64,000 nt of DNA, from contig NC_009792.1 in NCBI RefSeq assembly GCF_000018045.1, positions 3,534,001 to 3,598,000 of the forward strand. Reading direction: 5' to 3'. Position 1 is the first letter of the stretch. Each line of letters opens with the position of its first letter. Shown one piece after another: positions 41,330-49,747 of the stretch. The notes under the pieces are model-generated. The model was not told the DNA's origin, searched no databases, and saw only the letters and a list, made by a program, of their open reading frames with translations. A program made the translations under genes and the position numbers. Origin of the DNA: Citrobacter koseri ATCC BAA-895 (GTDB taxonomy: Bacteria; Pseudomonadota; Gammaproteobacteria; Enterobacterales; Enterobacteriaceae).

Positions 41330-41660
41330 ATTTTTCCCTAAATAGTCAGTTTTTGTAATCAATTAGGCAGAAAATCAAATGCAACACAGACTGTACTCCG
41401 CACAGAACGTTGAACAAATCTTTTCTTGAAAATTTATCAAATAAAAGAACCATGATCACATTTAGAGTTCGGATTATTCAGTCCCTAATAACTATTATTT
41501 TACATTTTGTCATATTACACCTGTCTGGTGAATGTGTGATAAACCACACACACCGGAGTCTGTTCTGTACACGCATTCACAATATTGTAGTCTACCGCTT
41601 TCCGTACTTTCAGTGTTGATAATATACTACTGTTAATTTTTGCAGCCAATTGGGTGTAGA
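41330..41660. other. AT-rich region upstream of kguS
   Basis: The 331-bp gap between divergent aphA and kguS should hold both promoters. It is much more AT-rich than the core genes. A GATAATATACTAC stretch at 41617-41629 could be a -10 for kguS. I find no REP, convincing small gene or sigma-54 element. This looks like the left boundary of the acquired 2-oxoglutarate cluster. Confidence 0.45.
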
Positions 41661-43493
41661 ATGGTAATTTCAAACATATATTGCATTGAGGGTAGGTGGC
41701 GTTACAGAATTGCGAATATTTTTCTGTTAGTTTTCTTATTAACTGTTTCTGGCTTCTTTTTGCATGAACGATTTATCGGATTATCAGGCACTGATAAAAT
41801 GCGTCTTGATATGTATAAGTCAACACTTAATTCAACCATCGAACAATATAATATTTTACCTTATATGCTATCGACAGATAACATAATAAGACGCTCCTTA
41901 ATTGATGAAAATGGCGCGCAAAAATATTCTATTAATGAAAAAATAGAACATCTTAACCGCAATCTAAAAACTGCGGCCATATTCATTCTTGATGCCCAGG
42001 GTAAAGCGATTGCATCAAGCAACTGGAAAGAGGTCGGCAGTTACGTCGGGCAAAATTACAGTTATCGTCCTTATTTTAAACAAGCTATGGCAGGACAGAA
42101 TGGAAAATTCTATGGCATCGGTAGCACGACTAACACACCTGGATTTTTTCTCTCTACCGGGATAAAGGAAAACAATAAAATTATCGGCGTTGTGGTTGTA
42201 AAAATCAGTCTGAATGAGATTGAAAAAGCCTGGTCGGAAGGACCGGAAAATATTATTGTAACCGATGAACACAGTATTATATTTTTAAGTTCCAGAACCC
42301 AATGGAAGATGAAGTCACTGCAACCACTTCCCATCGACATAATGAAAAAATTACAATCTACACGACAATACAGTATCAATAACCTTAAACCCGCCGATTA
42401 CTATCCTTGTTTTAAATTAGGCCGTTTTATTTTTCTAATAAATGACACACATCAGTCTTGTCTTATCCCTGGATTTTATTCTCAAAGCGTCACCATCCCT
42501 GAATTTAACTGGGAAATGATAATTATTATGCCACTAGAGAATATTTACTGGACGCTGAGTGTAACCTTCACAATCGCCATTGTGATCTATTTGCTGGTGT
42601 TAACATTTATAAATTACTGGCGTATGCGTTTAAAAACCCAGAAATTGCTGGCGCAAACAAATGAAACGCTGGAAAAACAGGTCAAAGAACGTACCCTGGA
42701 ATTAGAGTCAATCAACAAAAAACTGGTCCAGGAAATGAAAGAGCGCAGTCAGGCGGAACAAGTTCTGCAGCTGACCCGTAGCGAACTTGCAGAATCCAGT
42801 AAACTTGCCGCTCTGGGGCAAATGGCGACTGAGATCGCTCATGAGCAGAACCAACCGCTGGCTGCACTCCATGCCTTAACTGACAATGCGCGTATTATGC
42901 TGACCAAGGGAATGTATTCCCAGGTTGATCAGAACCTTAAATATACAATCTCTGTAATTGAAAGAATGACGCAGCTAATTTCCGAACTTAAAGCATTTGC
43001 TTCCCGTCATCGGGTACCAAAAGGATCAGCCGATGTTATCAAAGTTATGTACCGAGCGATTGAGCTGCTTAATCATAGTATGGAAAAAAATCATGTTGAG
43101 CGGCGAATCAAAGCCTCCTCGACGCCGCTTTTTGTTGGTTGTGATGAACTGGGTCTCGAACAAATATTTAGCAATCTTATTTCTAACGCGCTTGATGCAA
43201 TGGAGAACGGGGCGAATAAACGACTGGACATTGCTCTGTGTCGCGTGGATCAGCAGATTATTATCACACTTAAAGATACGGGGCCCGGTTTTTCTCCACA
43301 AGCAATAGACCGTATATTTGAACCCTTTTTCACGACTAAACGCAGAGGAATGGGGTTAGGTCTGGCAATCGTAAGTGAAATTGTCAGGAATTCCAATGGA
43401 ACAATCCGTGCAGATAACCACCCGGAAGGTGGCGCAATGATTACATTAACATGGAAAGAGTGGCGAGGAGATCATAACGAAAATGAGCAATAA
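41661..43493 (+). CDS. kguS: KguS-like sensor histidine kinase (DctB type)
   Basis: The 610-residue membrane histidine kinase has an N-terminal helix (IANIFLLVFLLTVSGFFLH) and a double-Cache periplasmic sensor with the YSYRPYFKQAM signature of DctB proteins. A second helix near residue 300, a coiled coil (TLEKQVKERTLELESINKKL), the phospho-acceptor His394 in IAHEQNQPLAAL and an ATPase domain (NLISNALDAMENGA, DTGPGFSP, GMGLGLAIV) follow. This matches KguS, which with KguR controls 2-oxoglutarate use in uropathogenic E. coli, and the neighbouring genes agree. The ligand is inferred. The gene is noticeably AT-rich. The ATG at 41661 is preferred to a TTG 7 codons earlier. It overlaps kguR. Confidence 0.85.
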   Translation: MVISNIYCIEGRWRYRIANIFLLVFLLTVSGFFLHERFIGLSGTDKMRLDMYKSTLNSTIEQYNILPYMLSTDNIIRRSLIDENGAQKYSINEKIEHLNRNLKTAAIFILDAQGKAIASSNWKEVGSYVGQNYSYRPYFKQAMAGQNGKFYGIGSTTNTPGFFLSTGIKENNKIIGVVVVKISLNEIEKAWSEGPENIIVTDEHSIIFLSSRTQWKMKSLQPLPIDIMKKLQSTRQYSINNLKPADYYPCFKLGRFIFLINDTHQSCLIPGFYSQSVTIPEFNWEMIIIMPLENIYWTLSVTFTIAIVIYLLVLTFINYWRMRLKTQKLLAQTNETLEKQVKERTLELESINKKLVQEMKERSQAEQVLQLTRSELAESSKLAALGQMATEIAHEQNQPLAALHALTDNARIMLTKGMYSQVDQNLKYTISVIERMTQLISELKAFASRHRVPKGSADVIKVMYRAIELLNHSMEKNHVERRIKASSTPLFVGCDELGLEQIFSNLISNALDAMENGANKRLDIALCRVDQQIIITLKDTGPGFSPQAIDRIFEPFFTTKRRGMGLGLAIVSEIVRNSNGTIRADNHPEGGAMITLTWKEWRGDHNENEQ

Positions 43494-44826
43494 CATCACC
43501 ATTATTTATATTGAGGACAGCGACGACGTACGTTTCGCCTGCGAACAGACGCTAATACTGGCGGGATATCATGTTATTTCGTTCCCCGATGCGGAGCAAA
43601 GTTTACCAACAATTCAGCATCAGACCAATATTATTGTTCTCACTGATTTGCGTCTGCCGGGATTATCTGGACTGGATTTACTCAATCAAATTATTAAGAT
43701 CGATGCCGAAATTCCGGTAATTTTAATTACCGGTCATGGCGATGTTGAAATGGCAGTGGAAGCTATGCGTAACGGCGCATGGGATTTTATCGAAAAACCC
43801 TGTAGCTCGGAAAAACTACTCTCGATTATCGCCCGCGCGGCAGAAAAACGTCGTCTGGTGGTAGAAAACAAACAGCTTCTGAGCCGTTTGCAACAGGAAA
43901 AGGGGCCGCTGTTGATTGGTCGTAGCCCGCAAATGCAGAAATTGCGCCAGATGGTTATCAACGTGGCGGATACTGATGCCGATGTTTTAATTTGTGGTGA
44001 AACCGGCAGCGGGAAGGAAGTGGTTGCCAGAATGCTGCACCACGGTAGCACTCGTAGCAATGGTCAGTTCGTGGCGCTTAACTGTGCAGGCTTGCCCGAA
44101 ACCCTGTTTGAAAGCGAGATATTCGGCCATGAACCCGGCGCGTTCACCGGCGCAATGAAACGACGGATTGGAAAAATCGAACATGCCAGCGGCGGTACGC
44201 TATTTCTTGATGAAATTGAAGGTATGCCTCTGGGAATGCAGGTAAAACTGCTTCGCGTTTTACAAGAGCGCATAATTGAAAGACTGGGTTCAAATCAGTT
44301 GATTCCCGTCAATTGCCGCGTGATTGCCGCCACAAAAGAGGATTTGTTACGCCATAGCGAGGAAAATCACTTCCGTTCCGATCTTTATTACCGTCTCAAC
44401 GTTGTTAATCTGGCCATTCCGCCACTGCGCCAGCGACGCGAAGACATTCCCGAACTTTTTTACTGGTTTGCCAGTCAGGCGGCGCAAAAATATAACCGGG
44501 CGTTGCCGGATATCTCCCCTATGCTCCTCGCCTGGCTGCAATCACAAAGCTGGCCCGGCAACGTGCGGGAACTAAAACACACCGCCGAGCGTTTTGTTCT
44601 GGGATTAATGATTCAGCACCAGCCCGTTCCTATGACGCAACAAGAGGAACGTGGCCTGACGGCCTGTATCGACGCCTTTGAAAAAAAACTGATTGAAGAT
44701 ATGCTGCGGCAAACCGGCGGTCAGGTCAGTTTGACTGCGCGGCTGTTACAATTACCGCGCAAGACGTTATATGACAAGCTGAATAAACACCAGATTCTGC
44801 CGCAGACCTACCGGTTTACGGAGTAG
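43483..44826 (+). CDS. kguR: KguR-like sigma-54-dependent response regulator
   Basis: The 447-residue NtrC/DctD-type activator has a receiver domain with phospho-acceptor Asp55 (VLTDLRLPG) and a central AAA+ domain. The latter shows Walker A GETGSGKE near residue 172, the sigma-54 contact loop GAFTGA at 219-224, and the Walker B region GGTLFLDEIEG. A C-terminal Fis-type helix-turn-helix follows (GQVSLTARLLQLPRKTLYDK). GAFTGA means it must act with RpoN. Two sigma-54 elements upstream of the adjacent metabolic operons are its probable targets. It overlaps kguS by 11 bases and converges with the dehydrogenase gene, 1 bp apart. Confidence 0.88.
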   Translation: MSNNITIIYIEDSDDVRFACEQTLILAGYHVISFPDAEQSLPTIQHQTNIIVLTDLRLPGLSGLDLLNQIIKIDAEIPVILITGHGDVEMAVEAMRNGAWDFIEKPCSSEKLLSIIARAAEKRRLVVENKQLLSRLQQEKGPLLIGRSPQMQKLRQMVINVADTDADVLICGETGSGKEVVARMLHHGSTRSNGQFVALNCAGLPETLFESEIFGHEPGAFTGAMKRRIGKIEHASGGTLFLDEIEGMPLGMQVKLLRVLQERIIERLGSNQLIPVNCRVIAATKEDLLRHSEENHFRSDLYYRLNVVNLAIPPLRQRREDIPELFYWFASQAAQKYNRALPDISPMLLAWLQSQSWPGNVRELKHTAERFVLGLMIQHQPVPMTQQEERGLTACIDAFEKKLIEDMLRQTGGQVSLTARLLQLPRKTLYDKLNKHQILPQTYRFTE

Positions 44827-44827
44827 A

Positions 44828-45901
44828 TCAACTGGCTAATGCTGAAAGCTGGTTATTCAGCCCCAAATCAATTCCTTTTCCAGCGTAGCGCTCCACTACC
44901 CACGACCAGAACGATGCAGGGATGGTGATGGTTTTCTCATTACGCGCCCCCGTTGCCGCTTCCGGTATTCCAGGATAGATCACGGGCCGTCCACCTGACT
45001 GCGGGCGCGTCGCCAACAGATAATCGGCGAAGAAGCGTCCTTTCTCGTCTGCGCGATCAGAAAACTTATCGGGATCAATCAGTAATGCAAACAGATGATT
45101 GTGTGCAGAACCGCCAGCCTGGTGATCTTCCGCTATTGTGTCGCCGCCGGATAAAATCCCCGCCATCATCTCAATCATCAGCGACAAACCAAAGCCTTTG
45201 TGTTCGCCAAATGGCAGTAACGCCCCCGCAGGCGATGTAAACAGTACGCCCGGGTCTACACTGGGGTAGCCATCGGCATCAATCAGTTGACCCGGTGCAG
45301 CTTGTTTACCTTCAACCGACATTACGCGCGCTTTGTTCAGCGCCATGCTACTGGTGGCAAAATCAACCAGCATTGCCGGGCGTCCACCTTTGAAAGGCCA
45401 GGCAAAACAGAACGGGTTGGTAGTCATACGCGCCTCTGCTCCTCCCCATGGCGCAACCAGCGCCGGGCGACCAGTGACGTTACTCATCGCCAGCATCACC
45501 AGGCCTTTATCGCTCGCCATTTGGCCAAAGTGCCCCATACGCCCTAAATGATGTGCATGACGCAGCGTCAACAGGCAAAATCCTTTCGCCTTCGCACGCT
45601 CAATTGCCGCATTTATTGCGACTTTCGCCGCATGCTGTCCAAAACCGTTGTGAGCGTGAAAACACAACAAATGATCTTCGCTGACCAACACTTCCGGTCG
45701 GGCATTAACCGTTACATCACCTCTGGCGATGTTTTCCAGATATTTGGGCAACAGCGTGACACCATGACTTGGAAAGCCATAACGCTCGGCCTCAATCATG
45801 TGTTCAGCAACATCCTGAGCGATATCTGCATCACAACCATTCAGCTCCAGCAATCCAGCAGTTAACCAACGCGCCTTTTCCAGTGCGATTTGCAATGACA
45901 T
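44828..45901 (-). CDS. Malate/L-lactate dehydrogenase family oxidoreductase
   Basis: The 357-residue NAD(P)-dependent dehydrogenase belongs to the Ldh_2/MDH2 family (relatives: AllD, YiaK, malate dehydrogenase of methanogens). It begins with the helical ALEKARWLTAGLLELNGCDA. Typical segments are SHGVTLLPKYLENIARGDV, HAHHLGRMGHFGQMA with the catalytic-region His, and PFGEHKGFGLSLMIEMMAG. Its RBS (GGAGATAG) is strong, and it lies 11 bp after the DASS carrier gene, so they form one operon. A role in oxidising malate or a related 2-hydroxy acid made from imported dicarboxylate is inferred. Confidence 0.87.
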   Translation of the reverse strand: MSLQIALEKARWLTAGLLELNGCDADIAQDVAEHMIEAERYGFPSHGVTLLPKYLENIARGDVTVNARPEVLVSEDHLLCFHAHNGFGQHAAKVAINAAIERAKAKGFCLLTLRHAHHLGRMGHFGQMASDKGLVMLAMSNVTGRPALVAPWGGAEARMTTNPFCFAWPFKGGRPAMLVDFATSSMALNKARVMSVEGKQAAPGQLIDADGYPSVDPGVLFTSPAGALLPFGEHKGFGLSLMIEMMAGILSGGDTIAEDHQAGGSAHNHLFALLIDPDKFSDRADEKGRFFADYLLATRPQSGGRPVIYPGIPEAATGARNEKTITIPASFWSWVVERYAGKGIDLGLNNQLSALAS

Positions 45902-45912
45902 AGCCTATCTCC

Positions 45913-47412
45913 TTACATCAGACCCAGAACTTTCCACCAGGTGGCGGCAAACACCAGCAACAGCACATAACCAACCAGAGAAAGCCAAATCCCTACGCGA
46001 GTGAACTGGCGCGGCGTGAAGGTATCGGTTCCCAGACAAACCATGTTTTGCGGCGCGTTAATAGGCAAAATAAAACCGAAACTGACGCTAAAGGCCAACA
46101 GGATAGTCATACCGATTGGATTAACGCCCAGTTCCGGCGGCAGGCTGCTTAACAGGCTGATCAAAATAGGCAACAATGCGGCGGTTAACGCAGTGGCGCT
46201 GGCGAATCCGAGATGGATGACAATTAAAAACGCAGAGAGAATGGCGAAGATCGCCAGAGGCGGCAGCGCATCAAGACCAAAACCTTGCACGACATAGTTC
46301 GCCATCCAGGAAGCGGCCTGGGTATCAAGCAGCGTCGAACCGAGGCTGATCCCGATACCAAACATCAGCAATGTGCCCCACTGAACGCGTTTCTCTACCT
46401 CTTTCCAGTGCATCACGCCAATGCCCGGCATCAGCATTATCGCCAGTCCTGCTAAGGTTACAGAGGTGGTGTCAATGCTGTGCAGTTTCCCCCCCGTTGA
46501 CCAGAACACCAGCAGCAACAGAGAGATAACAATCAGGCGTTTTTCTTTGCCCGTCGTCGGCCCCAGCTCTACCAGCGCTTTTTTGATAGCGCTGCTACCG
46601 CCTTCCACGGTTTCCGTCTCTGGCGGCAAGAGTTTGCGCACGAGAAAATAGAGAATAACCGACATCGCCAGACTCCACGGCGCGCCAGCCAGCAGCCAGT
46701 CTAGCCAACTGACGTTGTGGCCTGCGCCAAACGTTTTATTAATGAAGCCCAGAGAAAGCAGGTTTTGCGCAGCAGACGTCTGGATACCGACATTCCAGAT
46801 ACTGGTCGCCTGGGCGATAACAATCATCATTGAGGCTGCCAGGCGGGAATGTTTATCGACTTTAAACGCCGCAATAACCCCCATCATAATCGGCACGACG
46901 CAGGCAGTACGTGCGGTAGCACTGGGAACAACCAAGCTCAGAACAATGGTGACCACAATCGCGCCAATCAAAATACTGCGACTGCTGGCCCCGATTTTCG
47001 ACATCGTAAATAGCGCAATGCGCTTATCCAGTCCGGTGATAGTCATTGCCGCCGCAATAAACATCGCCGCCGCCACCAGCGCCAGTGCAGAGTTGGAAAA
47101 TCCCGATAACGTTAACTTCAGCGCTTTTGTCGTGCCGAGAATCGTATCTGGATTATTCATATCCGGCGCGAAACCGACCATAAAGATGATTAACGCGGAT
47201 ATCACGATTGCGCTGGCGGTGTAATCCATCGCTTCACTGATCCAGACGATAATCGCAAATACTAATACGGCAATCATATTTTGTCCGGCGACCGGCAGAG
47301 TGTCGCCCAGCGGCAGAAACATAATAATAAGACCGGCAAGAACGGCCAGACATAAACCAGAATTAGGAATAATGCTACGCTTTTGCATAGCACCATTAGG
47401 AACTGATGACAT
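45913..47412 (-). CDS. DASS-family dicarboxylate/2-oxoglutarate:cation symporter
   Basis: The 499-residue carrier belongs to the divalent anion:sodium symporter family (SLC13/CitT/YbhI type), with about 12 helices. SNSALALVAAAMFIAAAM, VVPSATARTACVVPIMMGVI and PINAPQNMVCLGTD-like segments hold the SNT-type substrate and sodium sites. In UPEC the equivalent gene is part of the KguR regulon and is thought to import 2-oxoglutarate. The ATG at 47412, with GAGG 5 bases upstream, was preferred to a GTG two codons earlier. A sigma-54 element lies 41-56 bp upstream of the start. Confidence 0.88.
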   Translation of the reverse strand: MSSVPNGAMQKRSIIPNSGLCLAVLAGLIIMFLPLGDTLPVAGQNMIAVLVFAIIVWISEAMDYTASAIVISALIIFMVGFAPDMNNPDTILGTTKALKLTLSGFSNSALALVAAAMFIAAAMTITGLDKRIALFTMSKIGASSRSILIGAIVVTIVLSLVVPSATARTACVVPIMMGVIAAFKVDKHSRLAASMMIVIAQATSIWNVGIQTSAAQNLLSLGFINKTFGAGHNVSWLDWLLAGAPWSLAMSVILYFLVRKLLPPETETVEGGSSAIKKALVELGPTTGKEKRLIVISLLLLVFWSTGGKLHSIDTTSVTLAGLAIMLMPGIGVMHWKEVEKRVQWGTLLMFGIGISLGSTLLDTQAASWMANYVVQGFGLDALPPLAIFAILSAFLIVIHLGFASATALTAALLPILISLLSSLPPELGVNPIGMTILLAFSVSFGFILPINAPQNMVCLGTDTFTPRQFTRVGIWLSLVGYVLLLVFAATWWKVLGLM

Positions 47413-47452
47413 AATCACCTCACTGTGAAAGATAAAAGACCTGTCTCTCTAA

Positions 47453-47468
47453 TGCAGGTGTCATGCCA
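47453..47468 (-). promoter_or_regulatory. Sigma-54 promoter of the carrier-dehydrogenase operon
   Basis: Read on the minus strand, TGGCATGACACCTGCA matches the -24/-12 consensus TGGCACG-N4-TTGCW at 10 of 12 specified positions, with the exact GG-N10-GC spacing. It predicts a start near 47441, 29 bp before the ATG. Confidence 0.78.
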
Positions 47469-47528
47469 GTACCAAAAACAAATTAATACTATGATATATA
47501 ATGAATTTTTAGTTTTTAGCTCAATAAC

Positions 47529-47557
47529 AGGTGAGCGAAATTCCACACAGGGGTAAA
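47529..47557 (-). promoter_or_regulatory. Candidate KguR upstream activating sequence 1
   Basis: AGGTGAGCGAAA, then six unrelated bases, then ACAGG and TAA, form a 29-bp pattern. It is shared at 19 of 29 positions with a site upstream of the sucA-like gene. It lies 60 bp upstream of the sigma-54 element, the usual range for an enhancer-binding protein. In this copy ACAGG occurs as two direct repeats 20 bp apart. No binding data exist here. Confidence 0.5.
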
Positions 47558-47582
47558 AATATGAATATAAAACCACACATAA

Positions 47583-47608
47583 AAAACGGGGGCTTATTGC
47601 CCCCGTTA
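47583..47608 (-). terminator. Rho-independent terminator of the suc-like operon
   Basis: AACGGGGGC-AATAA-GCCCCCGTT followed by TTTTAT on the minus strand begins 2 bp after the sucD-like stop. It separates the dehydrogenase complex operon from the carrier operon. Confidence 0.9.
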
Positions 47609-47609
47609 C

Positions 47610-48482
47610 TTACTTAATCGCATTCCACAACGTTTCACCAATTTGTGCCGGGTTTCGTGTCCAGGTCATCCCCGCTTTATCGAAAGCGCGGAATTTATCT
47701 TCTGCGCTACCGCTGCTGCCGGAAATAATGGCTCCGGCATGCCCCATACGTTTTCCCTTCGGTGCGGTAACGCCAGCAATATAGCCAATTACCGGTTTAT
47801 TCATTTCATGGCGAATAAACTCTGCAGCATGTTCCTCCGCATTGCCGCCAATTTCACCGATCATAATGACCGCATCGGTTTGCGGATCGTCAGCAAATAA
47901 ACGCAGCGCATCAATAAAATTCGTTCCGGGAATAGGATCTCCGCCGATACCGATACAGGTCGATTGACCGAGACCCAGCGCGGTAGTTTGCGCAACCGCT
48001 TCATACGTTAATGTGCCGGAACGGGAAATAATGCCAATGCGTCCCGGACGATGAATATCACCCGGCATAATGCCGATTTTGCAGGCTCCGGGAGTGATAA
48101 TTCCCGGACAATTAGGCCCAATTAAACGCACCTCCGGATGGCAATCCAGCAGGCGGCGCACCTTAACCATGTCCAGTGTCGGTACGCCTTCGGTGATCAC
48201 CACAATCAATTTAACGCCCGCTTCAACGGCTTCCACAACGGAGTCCAGGACGAACGGCGCCGGGACATAAATCACGCTGGCATCGGCCTGCGTCTGGCGC
48301 ATGGCCTCTTTCATTGAATTAAATACCGGTCGGTCCAAATGCCGCTGCCCTCCCTTGCCTGGCGTAATACCGCCGACAATTTGCGTGCCGTAGGCAATCG
48401 CCTGCTCAGTATGAAAGGTGCCATTCTTGCCGGTGATACCTTGTACCAACACGCGGGTATATTTGTCGATTAAAACGCTCAC
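47610..48482 (-). CDS. sucD: Succinyl-CoA synthetase alpha subunit (second copy)
   Basis: The 290-residue alpha subunit shows the CoA-binding Rossmann motif GITGKNGTFHTEQAIAYGT and the phosphorylated-His loop GEIGGNAEEHAA. It converts succinyl-CoA to succinate with nucleotide formation, together with the beta subunit encoded just upstream. It starts with GTG preceded by an optimal AGGAGG. It is clearly distinct in context from the housekeeping sucD, which belongs to the sdh-suc operon elsewhere; paralogy is inferred. Confidence 0.92.
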   Translation of the reverse strand: MSVLIDKYTRVLVQGITGKNGTFHTEQAIAYGTQIVGGITPGKGGQRHLDRPVFNSMKEAMRQTQADASVIYVPAPFVLDSVVEAVEAGVKLIVVITEGVPTLDMVKVRRLLDCHPEVRLIGPNCPGIITPGACKIGIMPGDIHRPGRIGIISRSGTLTYEAVAQTTALGLGQSTCIGIGGDPIPGTNFIDALRLFADDPQTDAVIMIGEIGGNAEEHAAEFIRHEMNKPVIGYIAGVTAPKGKRMGHAGAIISGSSGSAEDKFRAFDKAGMTWTRNPAQIGETLWNAIK

Positions 48483-48494
48483 GTTAACCTCCTG

Positions 48495-49664
48495 TCATTT
48501 CAGCAATGCGATGATGCGCTTCGCGGCATCATCGAGAGAATCAACGGCTTCTACCGCGAGACCACTTTCCGCCAACAAACGCTGCCCTTCAGTCGCATGG
48601 TTGCCGGACAGACGCACCACTACCGGCAGGGTAATTTGTTCTTCATGCAGCGCGTGGATAATGGCGCGAGCAATCATGTCGCAACGCACGATGCCGCCGA
48701 AAATATTGACCAGAATTCCCTGTACTTTTTTATCGGAGACAATCAGGCGAAATGCTTCACTGACCCGTTCCTGCGTCGCACCACCACCAACGTCAAGAAA
48801 GTTGGCGGGTTGCGCGCCATAGAGTTTTATAATGTCCATTGTCGCCATCGCCAGCCCGGCACCATTAACCATACAGCCGATAGCGCCATCCAACGCAACA
48901 TAGTTAAGGTCGAGTTTCGCCGCCTGGTTTTCCCGCTCATCTTCCTGCGTTTCATCGCGTAACGCCTGTAATTCAGGGTGACGATACAATGCGTTATCAT
49001 CCAGGGTAACTTTTGCGTCGGCGCACATAAACTCGCCATTTTCACAGATCACCAGCGGATTAATCTCCAGCAGCGCAAAATCGAGTTCGTTAAACGCCTT
49101 CCATGCCTGATTCACCAATTGGCTGAACCCGGAATACAACGTTTTCTCCAGTCCCAGCACCGCAAACAACTCACGCACATGGCAAGGCTGAATGCCAGTA
49201 AGCGGATCGACGCTCACTTTATCGATCTTTTCCGGCGTGTCATGTGCGACCTTTTCAATCTCCACACCGCCTTCAGAACTGACAATAAACGTGACGCGCT
49301 GGCTTTCGCGATCAACCACTACGCCAAAATAGAGTTCCTGACGTACCGGATAGATGTTTTCGCACACCAGAATGCGGCTGACATACTGACCTTCCGACCC
49401 GGTCTGGTAGGTCACCAGTTGCGAACCCAGCATCTGTACGGCGAACGTTTCCGCCTGCGAAAACTGCGTGAGCACCTTCACGCCGCCAGCTTTCCCACGT
49501 CCACCAGCATGTACCTGGGCTTTCAGCACCGCGCCTTTGTTTTCACTGGAAATAGTGCGCCAGGCTTCCGGCAACTCAGTAATATGTTGAATCGCTATCT
49601 CTTTCGGGCATGGCATACCCATACCGGCCAGTAATGATTTAGCCTGATACTCATGTAAATTCAT
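48495..49664 (-). CDS. sucC: Succinyl-CoA synthetase beta subunit (second copy)
   Basis: The 389-residue beta subunit has an N-terminal ATP-grasp domain (MNLHEYQAKSLLAGMGMPCP, then AQVHAGGRGKAGGVKVL) and a C-terminal ligase domain (GAIGCMVNGAGLAMATMDII, FLDVGGGATQERVSEAF, VNIFGGIVRCD). It partners with the sucD product 12 bp downstream. Its ATG follows GAGGGAC. Full length. Confidence 0.93.
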   Translation of the reverse strand: MNLHEYQAKSLLAGMGMPCPKEIAIQHITELPEAWRTISSENKGAVLKAQVHAGGRGKAGGVKVLTQFSQAETFAVQMLGSQLVTYQTGSEGQYVSRILVCENIYPVRQELYFGVVVDRESQRVTFIVSSEGGVEIEKVAHDTPEKIDKVSVDPLTGIQPCHVRELFAVLGLEKTLYSGFSQLVNQAWKAFNELDFALLEINPLVICENGEFMCADAKVTLDDNALYRHPELQALRDETQEDERENQAAKLDLNYVALDGAIGCMVNGAGLAMATMDIIKLYGAQPANFLDVGGGATQERVSEAFRLIVSDKKVQGILVNIFGGIVRCDMIARAIIHALHEEQITLPVVVRLSGNHATEGQRLLAESGLAVEAVDSLDDAAKRIIALLK

Positions 49665-49747
49665 AATGTCCCTCAGTGATATGTTCCCTGAATAATTCGA
49701 GTCACAGTCAACATGTACATCACTCGAAGTATGACGGGGATAGAACG

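Noticed and set aside
41524..41540. TGGTGAATGTG upstream of kguS as a third KguR site
   Set aside because: Only part of the first half matches and there is no second half or sigma-54 element nearby.
41410..41619. 69-codon open frame upstream of kguS
   Set aside because: It lies in an AT-rich control region, lacks a Shine-Dalgarno sequence and shows no coherent hydrophobic or domain pattern.
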